This document shows, in pieces, positions 59,226-64,000 of a stretch of 64,000 nt of DNA. Origin of the DNA: Virgibacillus litoralis (GTDB lineage Bacteria; Bacillota; Bacilli; Bacillales; Amphibacillaceae); NCBI RefSeq assembly GCF_017873675.1, contig NZ_JAGGKK010000006.1, positions 96,883-160,882 of the forward strand. The letters are read 5' to 3'. Each line of letters begins with the position of its first letter. The first letter of the stretch is position 1. The position numbers were made by a program, and so were the translations under genes. Below the pieces are notes generated by a model that did not search any database, was not told where the DNA came from, and saw nothing but the letters and a program-made list of their open reading frames with translations.

Positions 59226-59830
59226 TGAATCTAAGAAAATATTTGATAATGGGCAGTCAAAATTGTGATCGTGATCCAGCTTTTATTTTAGAACTAGCGA
59301 TAAAAGCTGGAATTACAGCATTCCAATTTCGCGAAAAAGGAGCTGGATCATTAAAAGGAAATGATAAATTAGAGTTAGGAAGTAAATTGAGACATCTTTG
59401 TGCGCATCATAAAGTAGCATTTTTCGTCAATGATGATATCGACCTTGTTGAACCTCTTGGAGCCGATGGAATCCATGTTGGACAGGATGATGTTTCAGTT
59501 GAAAAACTACGCGCACGATTTCCTAATAAAATCATTGGCCTTTCTGTATCGAATCCAACCGAAGTATCTAATAGTCCGATTCAAATGGCCGATTACCTTG
59601 GTGCTGGTCCAATTTTTAATACATCCACAAAACCCGACGCAAAGTCAGCAGTCGGTGTGGAATGGATTAAAGTGTTACGAAACCAGTTTCCAAGCATTCC
59701 TATTGTAGGAATTGGTGGAATAACCACCCAAAATGCAGCTTCTGTAATAAATGCCGGGGCTGACGGTGTTGCGGTTATTTCAGCTGTGACAAAGGCAAAT
59801 GATATAAAAACTGCTGTTCAAATTTTATAA
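59225..59830 (+). CDS. thiE: Thiamine phosphate synthase
   Basis: A 201-residue TIM-barrel that joins HMP-PP and thiazole phosphate. AFQFREKGAGS, NDDIDLVEPLGADGIHVGQD, DYLGAGPIFNTSTK and VGIGGITTQNAASVI are family motifs. The ATG at 59225 overlaps the thiM stop by one base, with GGAGAAGC ahead. Last gene of the operon. Confidence 0.93.
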   Translation: MNLRKYLIMGSQNCDRDPAFILELAIKAGITAFQFREKGAGSLKGNDKLELGSKLRHLCAHHKVAFFVNDDIDLVEPLGADGIHVGQDDVSVEKLRARFPNKIIGLSVSNPTEVSNSPIQMADYLGAGPIFNTSTKPDAKSAVGVEWIKVLRNQFPSIPIVGIGGITTQNAASVINAGADGVAVISAVTKANDIKTAVQIL

Positions 59831-59866
59831 ACCTTACTTTCATATATACTATCGTTTCTCACATAC

Positions 59867-59914
59867 AAAAGGTGGCATAAGATAAATAATTAAATATTTC
59901 ATGCCACCTTTTAA
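59867..59914 (+). terminator. Terminator of the thi operon
   Basis: AAAAGGTGGCAT and ATGCCACCTTTT form a 12-bp stem around an AT-rich loop, followed by TTTAAA. Confidence 0.85.
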
Positions 59915-59946
59915 AGATGGGGTCCGATTATAGTAGTAGAACCGAC

Positions 59947-60687
59947 TTACTTTTTATTTCTGTCAGCATACACAGCCATGGCATCACGCATGAAGACTGA
60001 CAAACCTTGACCATACTTATCGATGTTCTTGGTGAAACGTTCATCATCGACATACATTTGCCCAAGTCCTTTGAATGCATCAAGTGAATAGTTTCCGATT
60101 TTGTTCAAATAGTCATACCAGACCTTAATACCCGCTTGTGCTTCATCCGATTCAGGTGATTCATGACGGATTGATGCAAGCTCTTGATAGATTCTATCAA
60201 ATTCTTCACCCATTGCTTTTTGTTCATTTTTTGACATCTTATTTATTTTCGCATTGGATTGATCGACATCCTTGCCACCCCAACGATCACGTGCTTCTTG
60301 TTCGTATGGGTTATGACTGAAATCAAATCCTGCAAACTTTTCTTTATTACTCATATTAATTTCTCCTTTCGAGTGTTGCGTGGTTTTATCAATCGTCGCA
60401 ATCATTTTATCGATTCTGCTGCGTTTCTCAAGGAGCATTTTACGGTGAAGTTCAAGCGCCTCCTTCCGATCAAATGATGGACTGTAGATAATTTCTTTTA
60501 TTTTTTTCAAAGGGAAGCCAAGTTCTTTAAAAAATAAAATTTGCTGTAAAACCTCAAGATCATTGTTTGAATAAATACGATAGCCAGATTCGGTTGTTTC
60601 CTCTGGGGATAACAATCCGATAGCATCATAATGATGTAGTGTGCGCACACTAATTCCAACCAAATCAGCAACTTCCTTAACTCTCAT
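59947..60687 (-). CDS. MerR-family regulator with TipAS domain
   Basis: A 246-residue regulator. The N-terminal MerR winged helix is [20 protein letters not shown] plus [20 protein letters not shown]; a dimer coiled coil follows (about 75-110), and the C-terminal half (about 115-240) is an antibiotic-binding TipAS fold ([38 protein letters not shown]). TipA/Mta proteins activate their own gene or efflux genes when a ligand binds. Its own promoter has the MerR-type 19-bp spacer. The neighbouring DHA2 pump gene is on the same strand, but lies upstream of this gene, 616 bp away. Confidence 0.92.
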   Translation of the reverse strand: MRVKEVADLVGISVRTLHHYDAIGLLSPEETTESGYRIYSNNDLEVLQQILFFKELGFPLKKIKEIIYSPSFDRKEALELHRKMLLEKRSRIDKMIATIDKTTQHSKGEINMSNKEKFAGFDFSHNPYEQEARDRWGGKDVDQSNAKINKMSKNEQKAMGEEFDRIYQELASIRHESPESDEAQAGIKVWYDYLNKIGNYSLDAFKGLGQMYVDDERFTKNIDKYGQGLSVFMRDAMAVYADRNKK

Positions 60688-60711
60688 CAGTGTAACCTCC
60701 CTTCAATTATC

Positions 60712-60742
60712 ACTATAAAGTATCACGCAACGTTAGAGTCAA
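60712..60742 (-). promoter_or_regulatory. MerR-type promoter with a 19-bp spacer
   Basis: On the minus strand TTGACT and TATAGT are 19 bp apart. Between them lies the imperfect dyad ACTCTAACG...CGTGATACT. Activators of this family correct the long spacer by twisting DNA. Confidence 0.8.
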
Positions 60743-60813
60743 TATTTATTTTTAAAAGCTTTTTTAGTTTTTATAAGGATAACCGATTCGTAGTATTTAG
60801 TATGACTCTCTTA

Positions 60814-61181
60814 CCTCGCAGCTGGAATATACTCGCGCACCTAGGGCTCACCACGAGCCTCCTCGCTCGCAAAGAACGCTCCCTGTGGGGTCTCTTAGGA
60901 TTCGCTGTCCCACAGGAGTCTCGCATATTCCAACTGCTGGTTTAAATGGTTTTAAATCCTTTTAGGGTAAAGTGAGCAAAATTCAGCGAAGGAAATTCAC
61001 GGAGACTCCTGTGGGAACCGGCTAAAACCGGTCACGTCCTGTGACCAACGCCGGCACTAGAGCGTCCTGCTCGTCGCAGCAACAGCTGAAGATCCCGCAG
61101 GAAGCGGTTTTTGCTTCCGAGGAAGCTGAAGCGTTGCCCACGGAAAGCGAAGTGTATTTCCGCAGCGGTTACATAGCACTT
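60814..61181. repeat. Repeat family R2, inverted pair 2, with module M inside
   Basis: Left unit 60814-60935 on the minus strand, bounded by GGAATAT/ATATTCC. Right unit 60985-61181 on the plus strand, bounded by GGAAATTCAC and GTGTATTTCC, with GGAGACTCC-TGTGGGAAC, GCTGAAGATCCCGCAGG, GAGGAAGCTGAAG and GGAAAGCGAAGTG. Module M copy 2 sits in the right unit. Only repeats are seen between the MerR gene and the MFS gene. Confidence 0.85.
61021..61077 (+). repeat. GTCCT-loop hairpin pair, module M copy 2
   Basis: Hairpin 1 GGTCAC-GTCCT-GTGACC, then AACG and CCGGCACTA, then hairpin 2 GAGC-GTCCT-GCTC. Hairpin 2 has the same loop and linker as copy 1 at 25385-25436, but two base pairs of the stem differ and both remain paired. 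Confidence 0.75.
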
Positions 61182-61267
61182 AATTATTTTTCCACAGAGA
61201 TTGGATTACAACTCACCTAATAAAGGATGGAAAGAAATCACAATAATGTTATGTCACTGTTAAACAT

Positions 61268-61300
61268 ACAAAACCGCTATTCGAATGAACAGCGGCTTTT
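61268..61300 (-). terminator. Terminator of the MFS gene
   Basis: On the minus strand GCCGCT and AGCGGT with inner ATTCGAAT-type pairing, followed by TTTTG. Confidence 0.65.
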
Positions 61301-61302
61301 GA

Positions 61303-62787
61303 TTATTTACTATTTGATGGTAGATCTTCCAATTCTGTCGGCTGCGCGCGATATACAAACAACGCCATAATAAAGGCGACGATAGCTAACACAAATGCTA
61401 TAAAGTATACAAGTTCAACACCCGCAACCATAGACTCACTTATTGTAACAGGATTTCCTGGATCAGCAGCATGTGTTAGATAACTATTTTGTCTTGCACT
61501 CATAATACTGATGAATACAGATACTCCGACCGCTCCTGCAACAGGCTGTAATGTCGTCATTACTGCAGTACCATGCGGATACAAATGTTTAGGGAGCTGA
61601 TTTAAGCCATTTGTTTCAGCCGGCATCATCATAGCCGAGACAGAAAGCATTAGTAAGATATACCCAACAATAATCATCCATATCGGTGTATTCATATCCA
61701 GCCTGCTCATCATAAACATCGTTCCGCATAACACTGCTGAAGCGGGTATTAGCAATAATCTGGGTCCAAACTTATCAAATAAATGCCCCATAACAGGTGA
61801 CATCAATCCATTCAGAATTGCACCAGGCAGCAGGATTAAACCAGCCGTGGCTGGCGTGACTCCCAACGGTCCTTGCATATACATTGGCAGGATAATCTCA
61901 GAAGAAAACATCGCCATAATTATAATTATAAATAGGATAATTGCATGTGAATACATAGGGAACCTAAACACCCGTAGATTCAGTAACGGATCTTCTAGTT
62001 TAAATTGTCTTATTGAAAACAATATCAGCGCCACGACTCCCGAGACAATTGGAACAAACACAACAGGATTTAGAAACCTGGTCTCACCTTCACCTGCTGA
62101 ACTAAAACCGAACACGATACCACCAAATCCAACAGTCGAAAAAATTAGTGATAAAATATCTATTTTGGGTTTGGTAACTTCTGATACATTAATCAAATAT
62201 CGATAGGCAAACGCTATCGAAAATAGTGCAAATGGAATTACTGTGATAAATAAAAAACGCCAGCCCAAATGATCAACTATTACTCCTGATAGTGTTGGAC
62301 CAATTGCAGGTGCGAACATTATAACAAGCCCGACAAAGCCCATTACTTTCCCACGACGTGCTGGCGGGAATATTAATAAAAAGACATTAAAAATGATGGG
62401 TATAAGCAGCCCAGTTCCAATCGCTTGAATTAACCTGCCCGCCAGCAGAACAGGAAAAGTGGGAGCGGCAGCACAAATCGCCGTTCCAATCGAAAATATC
62501 ACCATCGTTCCCAAAAATAACTGCCTTGTCGAAAACCATTGCAATAATACTGCCGATGCTGGTGTGACAACTCCCATTACTAACAAAAACCCTGTTGCCA
62601 TCCATTGGACAGTAGTTACAGTAATACCGAACTCGTCCATTAAGGTTGACAGTGCAATATTAAGTAATGTCTCATTTAAAATCGCGAAGAATGCCCCAAT
62701 GATTAAAGAAAGCATAATAGGCATGACTTTCACATTGGGATCTTCAGCTAAATACTCATATTTGGTTGATTGATTACCATTATCCAT
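61303..62787 (-). CDS. DHA2-family (EmrB/QacA) MFS efflux transporter
   Basis: A 494-residue transporter with 14 predicted transmembrane segments. Motif C-type APAIGPTLSGVIVDHLGWR and the motif A-like GHLFDKFGPRLLL are visible; TLLNIALSTLMDEFGITVTT with VQWMATGFLLVMG is the DHA2 start. It probably exports drugs or toxic lipophiles by proton antiport. AAAGGAG before the ATG at 62787 fixes the start over an open ATG at 62823. A hairpin with a T tract lies in its leader. Confidence 0.89.
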   Translation of the reverse strand: MDNGNQSTKYEYLAEDPNVKVMPIMLSLIIGAFFAILNETLLNIALSTLMDEFGITVTTVQWMATGFLLVMGVVTPASAVLLQWFSTRQLFLGTMVIFSIGTAICAAAPTFPVLLAGRLIQAIGTGLLIPIIFNVFLLIFPPARRGKVMGFVGLVIMFAPAIGPTLSGVIVDHLGWRFLFITVIPFALFSIAFAYRYLINVSEVTKPKIDILSLIFSTVGFGGIVFGFSSAGEGETRFLNPVVFVPIVSGVVALILFSIRQFKLEDPLLNLRVFRFPMYSHAIILFIIIIMAMFSSEIILPMYMQGPLGVTPATAGLILLPGAILNGLMSPVMGHLFDKFGPRLLLIPASAVLCGTMFMMSRLDMNTPIWMIIVGYILLMLSVSAMMMPAETNGLNQLPKHLYPHGTAVMTTLQPVAGAVGVSVFISIMSARQNSYLTHAADPGNPVTISESMVAGVELVYFIAFVLAIVAFIMALFVYRAQPTELEDLPSNSK

Positions 62788-62802
62788 ACAAAAAATCTCC
62801 TT

Positions 62803-62840
62803 TGAAAAAATAAACACAAGCATTAGTTATTAGCTTGCGT
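62803..62840 (-). terminator. Attenuator-like hairpin in the MFS leader
   Basis: On the minus strand ACGCAAGC pairs with GCTTGTGT (one G-U), followed by TTATTTTTTC and then directly the AAAGGAG ribosome binding site. It is upstream of the gene, so it would cut the transcript short or hide the start. Confidence 0.5.
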
Positions 62841-63010
62841 AAGAAGTACAGAGATATTTACCAAATTGAAAAGAGGAAAAAAACCACTCTCCAACTTATT
62901 TATTCGAAAATAACAGGATAATTTTACCACTACTATGCCTTATTAACAAGGGCACATTTTACTGAATATCCACAACTATTTAATACTATTAAACATTGTC
63001 AGCTGCCCAT

Positions 63011-63038
63011 ACAAAATTGGACGTATCCCCATATAGTA
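63011..63038 (+). promoter_or_regulatory. Sigma-K-like promoter of the Gly/Pro-rich protein
   Basis: AC (63011-63012), 17 bp, then CATATAGTA (63030-63038), matching AC-N16/17-CATA-N3-TA. It places a start near 63045 and supports late mother-cell expression. Confidence 0.5.
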
Positions 63039-63072
63039 AAAGGAAGGACTTTTTAGAGGAGGACATTAAATC

Positions 63073-63531
63073 ATGAATTATAATCAACCACCATATGGAG
63101 ATGAAAGGCAATTTAATTTTCAAGGGATGCTGGACGGCTTATTTTCCGGATTTCCTGGCGGCGGACAACAATATGGCCCCCCAGGTGGAGGACCGCCATT
63201 CGGGGGACCGCCGGGACAGCCTGGCGGCGGGCCGCCAGGGTTTCAGGGTGGGCAACCATCTGCCGGTCCACCTAGTAGCCCACCACCATCATTTACACCT
63301 TCACAACCGCAAACCTTGCAATCCCAGCAGTTCGGCGTTTATGCAATCGATCCAGGAGCAATTCGACGTTGTCTTTTCCAGTTCACGTATATCTGGCTAC
63401 GACGGGATGCCTTTTGGTTTTTCCCAGTCTTTGTAGGAAGAAATTCAATCGCTGGCTTCAGATGGAGCAGAAACAGATGGGTTTACTACGGCATAGACTT
63501 AGATAGAATTCAAGCATTCCAGTGCTATTAA
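63073..63531 (+). CDS. Gly/Pro-rich protein with conserved aromatic C-terminus, probable coat protein
   Basis: A 152-residue protein. Residues about 30-85 are Gly/Pro/Gln-rich in collagen-like style (GGGPPFGGPPGQPGG). The C-terminal 60 residues, AIDPGAIRRCLFQFTYIWLR and WFFPVFVGRNSIAGFRWSRN with YYGIDLDRIQAFQCY, form a compact aromatic domain found at the ends of similar Bacillaceae proteins of unknown role. No signal peptide. GAGGAGGAC precedes the ATG, and a sigma-K-like promoter precedes that. Both facts point to a spore-surface role; this is inference. Confidence 0.72.
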   Translation: MNYNQPPYGDERQFNFQGMLDGLFSGFPGGGQQYGPPGGGPPFGGPPGQPGGGPPGFQGGQPSAGPPSSPPPSFTPSQPQTLQSQQFGVYAIDPGAIRRCLFQFTYIWLRRDAFWFFPVFVGRNSIAGFRWSRNRWVYYGIDLDRIQAFQCY

Positions 63532-63614
63532 TACCTGTCTCACCTCATTTTTTGTCATTTATTACGAAATGAGTCTTTCCTTGCTCAATACAGTAAGCGA
63601 AGGGAGGATTTTTA

Positions 63615-63800
63615 ATGCATCAAACAGTATTGCTATATTTGGCATGTATTTTAGCTGGCTTTGCACTTGCGAACGTACCGACATCTTCAGTAATTACTGC
63701 AGGTATAGCCACTTTCTTTCAAATAATAGGGGGAATTGCGGTAATTGTTTTTTCTCTTGCCATCCTATATTTGGGAGTCAAAACCTTGCTCGATAAGTAA
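63615..63800 (+). CDS. 61-residue two-helix membrane protein
   Basis: A small hydrophobic protein with two transmembrane helices (about 4-23 and 30-56) joined by VPTSSVITAG, ending in KTLLDK. No family was recognised. GGGAGG lies upstream of the ATG and coding character looks real. 83 bp after the Gly/Pro-rich gene, possibly in one transcript with it. Confidence 0.65.
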   Translation: MHQTVLLYLACILAGFALANVPTSSVITAGIATFFQIIGGIAVIVFSLAILYLGVKTLLDK

Positions 63801-63840
63801 AAAAGAGGCCGTTTGAATGGTAACGATAAGAATCCGCCGT

Positions 63841-63925
63841 CAAACAGGTCGAAGTGAATCCTCATTCCGCTAAATGGCAGAAAAGGTACTCTCGGAAGGG
63901 CGAGACGGATCCTCGTTCCGCTGAT
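63841..63925 (-). repeat. Repeat family R1, copy 3 (partial)
   Basis: On the minus strand AGCGGAACGAGGATCCGTCT, CGCCCTTCCGAGAG and ATTTAGCGGAATGAGGATTC follow the right part of copies 1 and 2. It begins 40 bp after the last gene. From 63926 to the end nothing further is seen. Confidence 0.8.
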
Positions 63926-64000
63926 ATGAACAAAACTGTCAAGTCCCAAGCTGTTTTTCCCTTTTTTGGGTATACTTAATACAAGAAGCCATTTTAACTT

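Overview
The window is chromosomal DNA of a low-GC, spore-forming Firmicute. The SelD/SelU pair, PanF-YhdT, YfhD, YueI, CotY/CotZ- and CotF-type coat proteins, T-box and TPP riboswitches and strong AGGAGG ribosome binding sites all point to Bacillaceae. A halotolerant genus close to Virgibacillus or Oceanobacillus is my best guess, from protein style and repeat families only. Gene order looks like ordinary core chromosome. No prophage, intact insertion sequence, CRISPR array, rRNA or tRNA gene was seen.

Layout. 1-1.4 kb: an Fnr-type cupin/DUF2249 unit and a nitroreductase behind a Fur-like box. 1.6-6.4 kb: ddl, pepF-type oligopeptidase, a DUF2254 membrane protein. 6.5-13.6 kb: a complete trpEGDCFBA operon behind one sigma-A promoter and two tandem tryptophan T-boxes. 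13.6-21.6 kb: SHOCT protein, AraC/GyrI regulator, S66 peptidase, CotY/Z coat protein, a thioredoxin with a broken 5' end, an ASCH protein, and a GntR-ABC transporter operon with three matching palindromic operators. 21.7-25.1 kb: selD-selU (tRNA selenouridine), a phosphoesterase and a membrane protein. 25.5-36.9 kb: a DUF4309-GH3 fusion, a frameshifted VOC gene, an MBL hydrolase, a CotF-like coat protein, a previously easy-to-miss 57-aa CxxC protein, a non-CitB aconitase, AIM24, YfhD, YueI, a PfpI protein and a second Fnr-type unit (DinB plus HemQ-like heme protein). 37-42.5 kb: acetoacetyl-CoA ligase, a DUF4097 protein, panF-yhdT and an alkyltransferase-like gene. 42.5-50.8 kb: a sigma-factor fragment, a 52-nt repeat array, a giant secreted nuclease/5'-nucleotidase divergent from an ECF sigma/anti-sigma pair, and DUF4030 and DUF4064 proteins. 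51.3-55.8 kb: intracellular subtilase, CwlC-like amidase with an extra glucosaminidase domain, APH-like kinase, DUF1801. 55.9-59.9 kb: thiW-tenA-thiD-thiM-thiE with two TPP riboswitches. 59.9-64 kb: TipA-type MerR regulator, DHA2 efflux pump, a Gly/Pro-rich probable coat protein and a small membrane protein.

Regulation is unusually readable. Two TGTGA-N6-TCACA sites each sit exactly 41.5 bp from the predicted start of a minus-strand unit with a good -10. The GntR operon promoter is overlapped by its operators. The MerR promoter has the family's 19-bp spacer. The trp and thi operons each carry two stacked riboswitches.

The least explained content lies between genes. At least seven families of short repeats occupy almost every gap longer than 300 bp. 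Several are palindromic or arranged as inverted pairs, and some show compensatory changes in hairpin stems. The most striking is a mobile-looking hairpin module whose stems vary while the five-base loop GTCCT stays constant, found nested inside two otherwise unrelated repeat families. Several small genes are broken (thioredoxin, VOC, an ECF sigma fragment, a relic of a nuclease-gene promoter).
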